Shown: piece after piece, positions 7,439 through 16,439 of the stretch | Layout: the number at the start of each line of letters is the position of its first letter | Position numbering within the stretch: the first letter of the stretch is position 1 | Assembly (NCBI GenBank): GCA_949289345.1 | Contig: CASENS010000087.1 | Location: forward strand, 1 to 64,000 | DNA length: 64,000 bases | DNA from: an uncultured Bacteroides sp. | Lineage (GTDB): Bacteria > Bacteroidota > Bacteroidia > Bacteroidales > Bacteroidaceae | Direction: 5' to 3' | The notes under the pieces: generated by a model | What the model was told of the DNA's origin: nothing | Databases searched by the model: none | What the model saw: the letters and a program-made list of their open reading frames with translations, nothing else | Position numbers and translations under genes: made by a program

Positions 7439-7492
7439 AGGATTTTGTTGATAAACAGAAGACGGAGTGTGCTTCTATTCAATCGAAATGTT

Positions 7493-7500
7493 TATTTTTG
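7493..7500 (+). promoter_or_regulatory. -7 box for the sirtuin gene
   Basis: TATTTTTG fits TAnnTTTG and lies 30 bases before the ATG at 7530. A purine-rich AAAGGAGGAG lies between them. Confidence 0.55.
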
Positions 7501-7529
7501 CAGGTTCATTAATAAAGGAGGAGTCTATT

Positions 7530-8231
7530 ATGAAAAACTTGGTAGTTTTGTCCGGTGCCGGCATGAGCGCTGAGAGTGGTATCAGTACGTTCCGCGATGC
7601 AGGAGGCTTGTGGGACCAATATCCCGTTGAGCAGGTAGCTACGCCCGAAGGTTATGCCCGCAATCCAGAACTGGTTATCAACTTTTATAACGAACGCCGC
7701 AAACAGCTCTTGGAAGTGGAGCCGAACGAAGGGCATCGCGGAGTGGCCGCTTTGGAGAAGGATTTCAATGTGACGGTAGTAACCCAGAATATTGATGACT
7801 TGCACGAACGTGCGGGAAGTACTCACGTCATTCACCTACATGGAGAGCTGATGAAAATGTGTTCCAGCCGCGACCCCTACAATCCGCACTACATCAAGAC
7901 TTTAACGCCTGCCTCTATTGAAACCCATGCCACGGACAAAGCTGCGGACGGAAGTCCTTTGCGTCCGTTTATCGTATGGTTTGGCGAAGCTGTTCCCCAG
8001 ATAGAGGTAGCCATAGAATATGCAGAGAAGGCGGACATTTTTGTTATCATCGGCACTTCGCTGAATGTTTATCCGGCCGCCGGATTGTTGCATTATGTTC
8101 CTCGCAAAGCGGAAGTCTATCTCATCGACCCTAAGCCGGTAGATGCGCATACTTCACGCCCCATCCATATTATTCAGAAAGGCGCATCGGAAGGGGTGAA
8201 GGAATTGCGCGGGTTACTTCTTAGTAAGTAA
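7530..8231 (+). CDS. cobB: Sir2-family NAD-dependent protein deacylase (class III)
   Basis: The 233-aa sirtuin hydrolyses NAD+ to remove acyl groups from lysines. The NAD-binding motif GAGMSAESGISTFRD (residues 9-23), TQNIDDLHERAG with the catalytic HLHGE following, IVWFGE and GTSLNVYPAA are all present. Y53 and R56 in FYNER correspond to the YxxR pair that selects succinyl- or malonyl-lysine in SIRT5-like class III enzymes. The usual zinc ribbon of two CxxC pairs is absent: only one Cys (KMCSS) is seen there. The ATG at 7530 is chosen because AAAGGAGGAG precedes it and the motif begins right after. Its last 18 bases overlap the end of the convergent glycosyltransferase gene. Confidence 0.93.
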   Translation: MKNLVVLSGAGMSAESGISTFRDAGGLWDQYPVEQVATPEGYARNPELVINFYNERRKQLLEVEPNEGHRGVAALEKDFNVTVVTQNIDDLHERAGSTHVIHLHGELMKMCSSRDPYNPHYIKTLTPASIETHATDKAADGSPLRPFIVWFGEAVPQIEVAIEYAEKADIFVIIGTSLNVYPAAGLLHYVPRKAEVYLIDPKPVDAHTSRPIHIIQKGASEGVKELRGLLLSK

Positions 8232-8960
8232 ACGCAAGACAAACCACGCATGATGGGCCAGTGTGCTGAACCATCCGTAATGCTTTACCATGATGCGGAA
8301 ACGTTCTTTCAACGAAGCATAGCGGTTGCGTGTAGTCATGCCTTCCGACAGATAGTCGATAAGCGTCAGATGGGTGTTATGCAGCACCACAGACTGCTTC
8401 ATGATACGGATGCACCAGTCAAAGTCGGCCGAATAACGGTAGCTCAAGTCATAGGGAACCACACGGTCGCGCCTGGGGAAGAATGCCTGGTGGCACACTA
8501 ACATGCCTTGACGGAAGCTCTTCCATGTAAGCGTTTCGGGAGCGGAAAGACGCCGCATGCGCAGGAAGTGCCCTTCATGATCAACCAGTTCCGTCTCACC
8601 ATAGAGAACATCAGGCAGTTGAGACTCGTGAATGGAGTGTGCCATCCGCAACAGGGTGTCGTCTTCATGGAAGCTGTCTCCTGCGTTGAGAAAGCAGAGA
8701 TAATCACCGGTGGCCAACCGGATGCCCTTGTTCATGGCGTCATACAACCCCTTGTCCGGTTCGCTCACCACAATCGCTATCCGGTCGCGGTAACGGTTGA
8801 CAATACTCATAGTATGGTCTTTCGAAGCACCGTCTATGAGGATATATTCCACGTGGTGGTAGGTTTGCGAGATGACACTTTGTATCGTGTCTTCAATCAC
8901 TGCCTGTGCATTGTAGCACACAGTGATGACGCTAAACTTTGGTGTAAGGCGGTGGAGCAT
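8214..8960 (-). CDS. Glycosyltransferase family 2
   Basis: The 248-aa protein is a GT-A fold glycosyltransferase. The N-terminus SVITVCYNA, QTYHHVEYILIDGASKD, SEPDKGLYDAMNKG and the metal-binding-type acidic region following GDYLCFLNAGDSF are diagnostic of family 2, close to the WcaE/colanic-acid type. A later LVCHQAFFPRR segment and a basic hydrophobic C-terminus suggest membrane association. The donor and acceptor sugars are unknown. The start is 7 bases downstream of the family 4 glycosyltransferase gene, so the two form an operon making a surface polysaccharide or glycoprotein glycan. Its 3' end overlaps the sirtuin gene by 18 bases on the opposite strand. Confidence 0.92.
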   Translation of the reverse strand: MLHRLTPKFSVITVCYNAQAVIEDTIQSVISQTYHHVEYILIDGASKDHTMSIVNRYRDRIAIVVSEPDKGLYDAMNKGIRLATGDYLCFLNAGDSFHEDDTLLRMAHSIHESQLPDVLYGETELVDHEGHFLRMRRLSAPETLTWKSFRQGMLVCHQAFFPRRDRVVPYDLSYRYSADFDWCIRIMKQSVVLHNTHLTLIDYLSEGMTTRNRYASLKERFRIMVKHYGWFSTLAHHAWFVLRLLTKK

Positions 8961-8967
8961 GGCGATA

Positions 8968-10227
8968 TCAACTTTCAGTCAACCTGTTATATAAGTCAAT
9001 GTACCGTTTGGCCACGCTGTCTTCCGAGTAATGGCTGACGGCTTTACGGCAGGCTTGTTCACATAAGCTGGTGTATCCCGGGTCGGTCAGTGCCCAGTAA
9101 ATGCCGTTGGCAAAATCATCCACGGCTTTATAACGGGCTACGTAACCGTTGTGCAGATGGTCAATCATCTCCGGAATACCTCCCACATTGAATCCCACAC
9201 AAGGTGTACCGCATGCCATGGCCTCCATAATGGTGTTGGGCAGGTTCTCCTCCAATGAAGGCGTGACAAAAAGGTCTACGGCATTATACATGTCTACCAA
9301 GCGGTGTTCATTGTTCACGTAATCCAACGGATACACTTTAAAAGGTAACATTTCGGCCAATTGAGCCGATTGCCTGCCGAAGGTCACCACAGCCATCTGT
9401 TCTTTCAGTTCAGGGTGTTGTCCAGCTAAAAGTTTGCAGGCATCTACCAGATAGTCAATGCCTTTTCGCTTATCTGTAATTTTAAATGCGCCAAAGAGTA
9501 TGAGCCTCCGATTCGTAGGAAGTTGAAGCCGCAGGCGAGCTTCCCGTTTGTTGTGCGGCCGGAAAAGATTGGTGTTCAGCGGATTGGGTATACACACAAT
9601 CTGTTGTCCGATGGCAAGGGCGCTTTGGCGCGTCTGTTCCTCCAGCCAATGACTGCATGTGACGAAGGTAATGGAATGACGTGCATAAATTTCCTGCTTT
9701 TGGCGGAAGATGCGATTGGCAAGGTCGTGCTTGCGTTTCTTTCCATAGAGGAAGGGGCATTCGCCACACTCCTGCCGATAGCGGCTACATTGGCGTGCAT
9801 GGTGACAGATGCCCGTACAGGGCCACATGTCGTGCATGGTCCATACAACCGGTTTGCCCGACTCCAATATCTTGCGGATGTTCTTCAGCGATAGCATGCC
9901 TTGGTTAATCCAATGCAGGTGAATCACATCGGCCTGCTGGAATTCGGGCAGCGAGGTGATGTCAATCCCCGTATTGGCTATGTCTACGGCAAACAGATTG
10001 TGCTTCTTGAAGTGGTTGGCGTGCCATATCACGATGCGTTCCCAGACGAACTTCCACACCATGCGCCAATTGTGTTGCAAGGCCACTACGGTAATCTGAT
10101 CCGTCTGCTTGTCTCGGACCAGCAACTTAGCTTTTATGCCGTGATTCTTCAAGGCATCCATCAGGCGACTGGCCGCTACGGCAGCCCCCCCCATACGTTC
10201 GGAAGTATTTATCAACAAGACTCTCAT
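8968..10227 (-). CDS. Glycosyltransferase family 4 (GT-B)
   Basis: The product is about 419 aa. From MRVLLINTSERMGGAAVAA it has the N-terminal GT-B Rossmann glycine motif. VVWTMHDMWPCTG and a Cys cluster (CHHARQCSRYRQECGECPF) mark the acceptor side as in several Bacteroidetes enzymes. The C-terminal donor domain has PNPLN, LFGAF and the retaining EX7E signature in PSLEENLPNTIMEAMACG, followed by VGGIPEMI. It transfers a sugar in cell-surface glycan synthesis, and the exact sugar cannot be told. The ATG at 10227 is preferred, though MPDKT at 10242 is also possible. A -7 box at 10260-10267 drives it and GT2 follows immediately. Confidence 0.92.
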   Translation of the reverse strand: MRVLLINTSERMGGAAVAASRLMDALKNHGIKAKLLVRDKQTDQITVVALQHNWRMVWKFVWERIVIWHANHFKKHNLFAVDIANTGIDITSLPEFQQADVIHLHWINQGMLSLKNIRKILESGKPVVWTMHDMWPCTGICHHARQCSRYRQECGECPFLYGKKRKHDLANRIFRQKQEIYARHSITFVTCSHWLEEQTRQSALAIGQQIVCIPNPLNTNLFRPHNKREARLRLQLPTNRRLILFGAFKITDKRKGIDYLVDACKLLAGQHPELKEQMAVVTFGRQSAQLAEMLPFKVYPLDYVNNEHRLVDMYNAVDLFVTPSLEENLPNTIMEAMACGTPCVGFNVGGIPEMIDHLHNGYVARYKAVDDFANGIYWALTDPGYTSLCEQACRKAVSHYSEDSVAKRYIDLYNRLTES

Positions 10228-10259
10228 GGTTTTGTCTGGCATATATCGTGAATGACGGA

Positions 10260-10267
10260 GCAAAATT
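10260..10267 (-). promoter_or_regulatory. -7 box for the two-gene glycosyltransferase operon
   Basis: TAATTTTG on the minus strand fits TAnnTTTG, with the start codon about 33 bases downstream. Confidence 0.5.
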
Positions 10268-10332
10268 ACAGTTTTTAGGCCGATTTTTTGGCACAAAAGC
10301 CTTTGTTTTTTGCCCGTCCCCCATAAACTCTT

Positions 10333-10340
10333 TATCTTTG
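10333..10340 (+). promoter_or_regulatory. -7 box for the GT42-like gene
   Basis: TATCTTTG fits TAnnTTTG. Transcription would begin near 10348, which excludes start codons further upstream. Confidence 0.55.
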
Positions 10341-10373
10341 CCGCAAATTTGTGTACAGATGGGAGACAAGATA

Positions 10374-11210
10374 ATGAAACGTATGGGCTTGCTGTGGCAA
10401 ACCTTTTTGAGCGTGGTGAAAATAGTGTGCCAATCCCGCCAGGCTACCCGGTTGCCTTCGGATTTCGCCAATAAAGATGAGCTGTTGATATTGGCCAACG
10501 GGCCTTCGCTTCAGCAGACGGTAGACCATGCGCCAAACTTTGTGGCGGACAAGACTTTGCTGGCAGTTAACTTCTGCGTGACTTCGCCACTGTTCGAGCG
10601 TTTGCGCCCCCAACTCTACCTGATAGCCGACCCACTTTTTTGGATTGTGCCCGAGAAACGGCAACAATTATTCGGTACATTGGCCAAGAAGACCACGTGG
10701 GATATGCACCTCTTTGTACCCGCCCGTGCCTTGAAGAATAAAGAATGGAAACCTTTGCTGGCCGACAACCCGCACATCAAACTCTGCATCTACAACACGA
10801 CTCCCATCGAAGGTTTCCAAGGATTTTGCAACTGGGTCTTCCGTCATGGCTGGGGCGTGCCCCGTCCTCACAATGTGCTGATACCATCCATTGCCATTGC
10901 CTTGCGCCTGCCTTTCCGGAGCATTTACTTGGCCGGTGCCGACCATTCATGGCTGCCTGAAATACGGGTGACAGATGACAACATCGTGTTAATGCATCAA
11001 AAACATTTCTACGACCAAGGCACTTCGCAAGCGGCCACCGTAACTCAAGAAGATCTGCATAGCGCCCGCCTTTATACCATATTATATCATATGTATGTAG
11101 CCTTCAAATCCTATTTCGTGCTCGATGCCTACGCCCGGAGTTTGGGCAAAGAGGTTATCAACATCACGCCCGGCAGTTACATTGATGCGTTCAAGCGGAT
11201 GCGGGTTTGA
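10374..11210 (+). CDS. Putative glycan-biosynthesis transferase, GT42/DUF115-like
   Basis: The protein is about 278 aa. Near the N-terminus LLILANGPSL resembles the nucleotide-binding loop of family 42 sialyltransferases and DUF115 proteins. About 150 residues later PSIAIALRLPFRSIYLAGAD matches the second conserved block of those families (serine, small hydrophobic run, then YLAGAD/YLSGID). No signal peptide or membrane segment is seen. It is divergent from the two glycosyltransferase genes, which supports a role in the same surface glycan. The start at 10374 follows GGGAGA; ATG 10359 is the alternative. Donor sugar and activity are inference, and it could instead transfer another nucleotide-linked group. 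Confidence 0.6.
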   Translation: MKRMGLLWQTFLSVVKIVCQSRQATRLPSDFANKDELLILANGPSLQQTVDHAPNFVADKTLLAVNFCVTSPLFERLRPQLYLIADPLFWIVPEKRQQLFGTLAKKTTWDMHLFVPARALKNKEWKPLLADNPHIKLCIYNTTPIEGFQGFCNWVFRHGWGVPRPHNVLIPSIAIALRLPFRSIYLAGADHSWLPEIRVTDDNIVLMHQKHFYDQGTSQAATVTQEDLHSARLYTILYHMYVAFKSYFVLDAYARSLGKEVINITPGSYIDAFKRMRV

Positions 11211-11242
11211 ATAATTTGCATAAAAATTCCAAGCAGGCTTGA

Positions 11243-11272
11243 TTGTTCTGCACTCAAATTACATTATCTTTG
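11243..11272 (+). promoter_or_regulatory. Consensus Bacteroides promoter of the fumarase gene
   Basis: TTG at 11243-11245 lies exactly 19 bases before TATCTTTG (11265-11272), matching both elements and the spacing of the Bacteroides housekeeping promoter. Confidence 0.75.
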
Positions 11273-11316
11273 TCCCCGGATTACGATAAAATCAACCCTA
11301 TTAAAATAAAGTAATT

Positions 11317-12957
11317 ATGGCAACACCCGAGTTCAAGTATGCGCCCATGTTTCAATTGGGCAAGGACGACACTGAGTACTATCTTCTGAGTAAGGACGGC
11401 GTGTCGGTAAGCGAATTTGAAGGGAAACCTATCTTGAAGGTAAGCCCTGAAGCGTTGACAATGCTGGCCAATGCGGCTTTCCGCGATGTCAACTTCCTAT
11501 TGCGCCGCTCGCACAACGAACAGGTTGCAAAAATCCTGTCCGACCCCGAAGCAAGCGACAATGACAAGTATGTAGCATTGACTTTCCTGCGCAATGCAGA
11601 AGTGGCCAGCAAGGGGCAGTTGCCTTTTTGCCAAGACACCGGCACCGCTATTATCCACGGCGAGAAAGGACAGCAGGTGTGGACCGGTTTTTGCGATGAA
11701 AAAGCCTTGTCATTAGGTGTATACAAGACTTACACTGAAGAGAACCTGCGCTATTCGCAGAACGCGCCCCTCACGATGTACGAGGAAGTGAACACGCGCT
11801 GTAATCTGCCTGCCCAAATAGACATCGAGGCGACGGAAGGCGATGAATACAAATTCCTGTGCGTAGTAAAAGGCGGTGGCTCAGCCAACAAGACTTATTT
11901 CTACCAGGAAACTAAAGCCCGTATCCAGAACCCCGGTACGCTGGTACCTTTCTTGGTTGAGAAAATGAAGACATTGGGAACGGCCGCCTGTCCGCCTTAT
12001 CACATCGCCTTCGTTATCGGTGGCACATCAGCCGAGAAAAACCTGCTGACCGTGAAACTCGCTTCCACTCATTATTATGACAACCTGCCTACAACGGGTG
12101 ATGAGACCGGACGCGCTTTCCGTGATGTGGAATTGGAGAAAAAATTGCTGGAGGAAGCCCATAACATCGGACTTGGCGCACAATTTGGCGGGAAGTATTT
12201 CGCCCACGACATCCGCGTCATCCGTTTGCCTCGTCACGGCGCTTCTTGCCCGATAGGATTGGGCGTAAGCTGCTCGGCTGACCGCAACATCAAAGCTAAA
12301 ATCAACAAAGATGGCATTTGGATTGAAAAACTGGACGACAATCCCGGAGAACTGATACCGGAAGAATTGCGTAACGCAGGTGAAGGCAATGCAGTCCGCA
12401 TTGATTTGAACCAACCGATGAGCGAAATATGCAAGATTTTATCCCAGTATCCGGTAGCTACCCGTGTCAGTTTGAACGGCACCATAATTGTGGCACGTGA
12501 CATTGCACATGCCAAACTGAAAGCCCGTCTGGATGCCGGTGAGGACTTGCCGCAATACTTTAAAGACCATCCCGTGCTCTATGCAGGTCCGGCCAAAACT
12601 CCGGAAGGCATGCCTTGCGGTTCTATGGGACCAACAACGGCCAACCGCATGGATCCCTATGTGGACGAATTCCAAGACCACGGCGGCTCCATGGTAATGA
12701 TAGCCAAAGGAAACCGTACGCAAGTGGTTACCGACGCCTGTCAGAAACACGGCGGTTTCTACTTAGGCAGTATCGGAGGGCCGGCAGCCGTTCTGTCAAT
12801 GAACAGCATCAAGAGCATTGAATGTGTAGAATACCCCGAATTGGGCATGGAAGCTATCTGGAAGATTAATGTGGTAGATTTTCCCGCCTTCATCCTGGTA
12901 GACGATAAAGGCAACGATTTCTTCAAGCAATTGAAGCCCCGTTGCAATTGTAAATAA
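11317..12957 (+). CDS. Fumarate hydratase, class I (4Fe-4S)
   Basis: The 546-aa enzyme interconverts fumarate and L-malate, part of the reductive branch that ends in succinate/propionate in Bacteroides. It is the single-chain class I type, not the class II FumC type: the N-terminal domain has [18 protein letters not shown] and KGGGSANKT, and the C-terminal domain has [40 protein letters not shown] and a final RCNCK. Cysteines in FCQDTG, CPIGLG and PCGS are in the positions that bind the oxygen-sensitive iron-sulfur cluster in this family. It has a consensus promoter and its own terminator, so it is monocistronic. Confidence 0.95.
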   Translation: MATPEFKYAPMFQLGKDDTEYYLLSKDGVSVSEFEGKPILKVSPEALTMLANAAFRDVNFLLRRSHNEQVAKILSDPEASDNDKYVALTFLRNAEVASKGQLPFCQDTGTAIIHGEKGQQVWTGFCDEKALSLGVYKTYTEENLRYSQNAPLTMYEEVNTRCNLPAQIDIEATEGDEYKFLCVVKGGGSANKTYFYQETKARIQNPGTLVPFLVEKMKTLGTAACPPYHIAFVIGGTSAEKNLLTVKLASTHYYDNLPTTGDETGRAFRDVELEKKLLEEAHNIGLGAQFGGKYFAHDIRVIRLPRHGASCPIGLGVSCSADRNIKAKINKDGIWIEKLDDNPGELIPEELRNAGEGNAVRIDLNQPMSEICKILSQYPVATRVSLNGTIIVARDIAHAKLKARLDAGEDLPQYFKDHPVLYAGPAKTPEGMPCGSMGPTTANRMDPYVDEFQDHGGSMVMIAKGNRTQVVTDACQKHGGFYLGSIGGPAAVLSMNSIKSIECVEYPELGMEAIWKINVVDFPAFILVDDKGNDFFKQLKPRCNCK

Positions 12958-12990
12958 GGGTATCTCATAACAAGTGAGATTTAAGGTCAG

Positions 12991-13023
12991 GCCGTTTTGC
13001 ATGTGAATGCAGAACGGCTTTTT
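12991..13023 (+). terminator. Terminator of the fumarase gene
   Basis: A 12-bp stem (GCCGTTTTGCAT with ATGCAGAACGGC, one mismatch) with a GTGA loop is followed by five T. Confidence 0.85.
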
Positions 13024-13050
13024 CATACAATCGTGCCACTCTACGGGAAT

Positions 13051-13132
13051 AAAAAAGGCTCATCCGGTAAATGCATAGGTAGAAGACAAGGATTAATCTT
13101 TATCTTCTACCTACGCATTTACCGGATGAACC
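13051..13132 (-). terminator. Very long hairpin terminator of the DUF5723 operon
   Basis: The arms at 13057-13086 and 13103-13132 form a 30-bp stem. The two positions that are not Watson-Crick become G-U pairs only in RNA made from the minus strand, and in plus-strand RNA they would be A-C mismatches. Six T follow on the minus strand. The loop itself (AAGGATTAATCTT) can pair further. This marks it as the end of the 16379-13189 transcript. Confidence 0.8.
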
Positions 13133-13188
13133 ATAAAAAAGACACATTTGCTCTTATTGTAGTATAGGTTACCCGTAACCGTTATAGA

Positions 13189-14610
13189 TTATCCGCCAAA
13201 CGCAATATTGAAACCGAAGCTGATATTCATGTTGGCATTGCTTACGGGGATAAATTGCGGGCTGACCTTACCCATCAAGTGATCCATTCCTATGAAGAAG
13301 TTCAATCCTTTAGGATGAAAATTCAGCAACCAGCCGAATGAAGACCCGAATGAGGATAAAGCGTAGTTTACACTGGCGTCGAACCATTTGACCGGAGCCA
13401 CGTTGGCGGAAATACGTCCTTCGGACCAACTATACTGTCCGTTAATACGGGTAGACGACAAAAAGCCGAAGCGCAATCTGTCATAGAAGGGGAAAACATA
13501 TTCAGCGCCAATATTCAATGTAGCGGCCAGTACGGTGGAACGTTTGGTTCCGTTTTCGGTGCGGTGGAAACTTGCATAGTCTTCCAATTCATCACCGATG
13601 GCTTCCAACTGGCTGTCCAACGAATTGGGGTCATCATCTCCTGTTTCCGGATCGACCGCAATGTTATGGAAACCGTCAAACTCCCATGCACTGTTGCTCG
13701 TGACGGCTTTGACGTTATTGTTCCATGAAATGAAGCCTAAATCAAGAATAGCAGCCGAGAGGGTTAAATCATCCAATATTCTATAGGTGGCTCCCAGGTC
13801 GACAGCCATACCGAAACCTCCCAGTCCCGGGCTGTCTACGTCGATTTCGTCCCAGTCTATCAAGTCGTGCTGACTGGGATTAGTCACTTCTTTGCCACTT
13901 TCACCTTTGGTAGGCATTACCAGACCTTTTAAGGAAGCATTCATTTCACCGTTGGCTTTCACCATCCATTTGTCTTGTGACAAGGTTACGTCCATGTCGG
14001 TCATCCTCATGCTTAGGTTTGCGCCGCCAAATAGGAATTTCAATTTACCACCCACATTCAGCCTGTCATTCACTTTGTGTGAATGTCCCAATGCCAATTC
14101 TACGTAGTTGTTCGACTGAATGCCCAAATTTTCCATGTGATAATGAGTTTCGGGGCTGCTCATCCCCATCTTCATGAATGCGAACAAGTCGTAGGGAATA
14201 GCCATGCTCGTGTTTGAACGTAAGCCAAGATCTATTGTGTTGAAACCGCCCCAAGCTTTAAATCCTGCGGACAACAGTGTCAGGTTGATGTTAGCGTTGA
14301 TACGGTTGTTGTTCTTCAGTCCGTCCAGAAAATCTTGTCCGTCAACGCTGGAATGCATGAAAGTGACAAGCTGGTCGTTCTGCGGATACAGGAAAGTACC
14401 CAAACCGATATTGCCTTGCGTACCGATGTTGATGTTACCCAGCAGGGGAATGCTGACGTAACTGCGTTCACCGGAGAATGCCGGATTGAGTTGGTGGCGG
14501 AAGTTGTACCCTTCCAGAAAATAGCCGGAATGCAAAGCTTGCGCAGAAACCGTCATGCAGGTTCCAGTCAAGGCAAGCGTAGCTAAGAGAGTATATATTT
14601 TTGTTCTCAT
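13189..14610 (-). CDS. DUF5723 family outer-membrane protein
   Basis: The 473-aa protein has a signal peptide (cleavage after VSAQA) followed by LHSGYFLEGYNFRHQLNPAFSGERSYVSIPLLGN, the typical opening of DUF5723 proteins of Bacteroidetes. The rest is made of beta strands with alternating aromatic and small residues (LALGHSHKVNDRLNVGGKLK, YVFPFYDRLRFGFLSS) and ends in NISFGFNIAFGG, as expected for an outer-membrane barrel related to porins and PorV-like proteins. The function is unknown. The gene starts 29 bases after the lipoprotein gene at 14640-16379, so the two are co-transcribed, and the unit ends at the long hairpin 13051-13132. Confidence 0.8.
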   Translation of the reverse strand: MRTKIYTLLATLALTGTCMTVSAQALHSGYFLEGYNFRHQLNPAFSGERSYVSIPLLGNINIGTQGNIGLGTFLYPQNDQLVTFMHSSVDGQDFLDGLKNNNRINANINLTLLSAGFKAWGGFNTIDLGLRSNTSMAIPYDLFAFMKMGMSSPETHYHMENLGIQSNNYVELALGHSHKVNDRLNVGGKLKFLFGGANLSMRMTDMDVTLSQDKWMVKANGEMNASLKGLVMPTKGESGKEVTNPSQHDLIDWDEIDVDSPGLGGFGMAVDLGATYRILDDLTLSAAILDLGFISWNNNVKAVTSNSAWEFDGFHNIAVDPETGDDDPNSLDSQLEAIGDELEDYASFHRTENGTKRSTVLAATLNIGAEYVFPFYDRLRFGFLSSTRINGQYSWSEGRISANVAPVKWFDASVNYALSSFGSSFGWLLNFHPKGLNFFIGMDHLMGKVSPQFIPVSNANMNISFGFNIAFGG

Positions 14611-14639
14611 ACTTATTAATGTATAGGATGTGGATGTTC

Positions 14640-16379
14640 TTAATTCAGGTCAACGGTTATGCCGCCTTTAACAGTGATAATTACGTTATCAAGCAGCAAA
14701 GTCTGTTTCTCATTTAGTATTGTTCCTTCGAATTCTGTCGGAACGGTCGCTCTTACTTCGTAAGCGATGCCATCCATTTCCCTCAATGCATCGTCCGAGT
14801 TGGTTTGCAGGCGGATAGTCAATGGATTGACGGAAGGAGTGGCTGAACTGCCGGCACTGATGTCCCCCTCAACGGTTGCCGTGATTTCGCTCATGACATT
14901 ACCATAGCTGTCGATAGCGTTTACTGACATTTCCATGGACAGGGGAATGGTGTTCGTAGCGCTCAGTGCGACCTCGGCATGACGCACGTTCAAGTCCTTC
15001 ATGTCGCTGTTCCATCCGTCCATCCGGTCGTTGTAGATAATTTCAGTCCCGTTGTTAAACTGTAGCGGAGCCACTACGTTGTAACCGGTTTCCACATCAT
15101 AATCCTTGCCAAGTTGCAGGATAACAGGTTCCTGAACGGCTTGGGCGTTGATGTTTTCCGTCCGGATTTCATCGGGAATGGTCGCTATCAAGTCATTAAT
15201 GGTCGGTACGGTAATGATTTTGTCGGCCACAATGCCATCGGCACTCTGTTGACGGTGCAGGCAGACTACATAATCGGACGTGTTAGCCGGAATAACAATG
15301 GCTTCCGTGCCTCCTGCTTTATCGCCTATGGCAACCGTATTCAACTGTTGCCCGTCTTTATAAGGTATCATGTCGGCGCTGAAGTCGACGGCAACCGGAG
15401 CCCCGTTCGTGATGTATAAATAGATTTTCGGGTCCGTCATGTCTATTTTAACTTCTTCGTTTCGCAGGAATTCCGGCAAATCGTTAATCGCTACCGGATC
15501 GATGGTGATATCAATTTGCGGGTCTACCATGGCAGTCACCTCCGTCAGACGGATGGCATTAAAATTCAAATCAGTGTTCAGCGTCAGTCGGACGTCTTGC
15601 TGGGAGATGAAATCATCCGCATTCAGATAGGTGCGACCTGCAACCGGAATGGAACCGTTGATAATCAAGTGACCACGTTCTACCAATCCTTCCCCATGCC
15701 CCATCAGTCCAAAGTCGATGGCCGAAATGGTAAGCGGGATTGACAAGATGTCGCCTCTGGGAATGGCCACGTCCTCGGCAAAGGTCAGTACATGGCCGTC
15801 CATGTAGAATCGGGAGTCGTTACATTGGATAGTCATATAAGCAGGAAAGGAGATTTGGAAACCTTGCGCCAAATGCAGTTGACGGACACTACCGTTGAAA
15901 CTCAAGTCCAACGTAGCTGTCGAAACAACCTGGGCTTGGTATAACGCCACCAAATCCTCGGTCACATCCGTCTTATCAACGACAAAGGAAGTCCGGTCGT
16001 CCACGTTTGCTTCGGTTGCCTGTGCCGAGGCATATCGGAAGTACAGTTCCGAAGAGGAAGGCTCCGTTTCAATCTGGTTCTGCTCGATGGTTACATCCTC
16101 AATTCTCACCGTCGTCTCATTCCCCGTACCGTTTACAGTCAATGCGTAGTCTCCATTCACATCGGCCTGTACATCGCTTTCCGGGTCAAGATCAAAGATT
16201 TTGGCCAAAGTAATGGAGTCTGTGTTACTTCCCGGAATGCTCAGGTTTTCCCCACCTACCGTAATGGTCATGTCTACATCCTTACTCAAGTCATAGTCAT
16301 TGTCCACACATGCGGCCATGCCCAGCAGCGACAATAACAACAGTCCTTGAAGCACTCTGTTTTTAAGCTTTTTGTTCAT
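14640..16379 (-). CDS. Large hypothetical lipoprotein partnered with DUF5723 protein
   Basis: The 579-aa protein carries a lipoprotein signal (LLLLSLLGMAAC, Cys-24) followed by VDNDYDLSKDVDMTITVGGENLSIPG, a pattern common to Bacteroidetes lipoproteins. The remainder is rich in Thr, Ile, Asp and Asn and looks like repeated beta-sandwich domains, with no catalytic motif. It begins 22 bases after an inferred transcription start (box at 16408-16415) and is followed by the DUF5723 barrel gene. A shared transcript suggests a lipoprotein displayed or exported together with that barrel. I recognise no more specific family. Confidence 0.7.
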   Translation of the reverse strand: MNKKLKNRVLQGLLLLSLLGMAACVDNDYDLSKDVDMTITVGGENLSIPGSNTDSITLAKIFDLDPESDVQADVNGDYALTVNGTGNETTVRIEDVTIEQNQIETEPSSSELYFRYASAQATEANVDDRTSFVVDKTDVTEDLVALYQAQVVSTATLDLSFNGSVRQLHLAQGFQISFPAYMTIQCNDSRFYMDGHVLTFAEDVAIPRGDILSIPLTISAIDFGLMGHGEGLVERGHLIINGSIPVAGRTYLNADDFISQQDVRLTLNTDLNFNAIRLTEVTAMVDPQIDITIDPVAINDLPEFLRNEEVKIDMTDPKIYLYITNGAPVAVDFSADMIPYKDGQQLNTVAIGDKAGGTEAIVIPANTSDYVVCLHRQQSADGIVADKIITVPTINDLIATIPDEIRTENINAQAVQEPVILQLGKDYDVETGYNVVAPLQFNNGTEIIYNDRMDGWNSDMKDLNVRHAEVALSATNTIPLSMEMSVNAIDSYGNVMSEITATVEGDISAGSSATPSVNPLTIRLQTNSDDALREMDGIAYEVRATVPTEFEGTILNEKQTLLLDNVIITVKGGITVDLN

Positions 16380-16407
16380 GATAACTTTTATTGATAGTTT
16401 GACGCTG

Positions 16408-16415
16408 CAAAGATA
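16408..16415 (-). promoter_or_regulatory. -7 box for the lipoprotein/DUF5723 operon
   Basis: TATCTTTG on the minus strand fits TAnnTTTG and lies 28 bases before the ATG. The -33 element is not obvious. Confidence 0.55.
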
Positions 16416-16439
16416 TAAAAGATTATTATTGAAAGTCCT

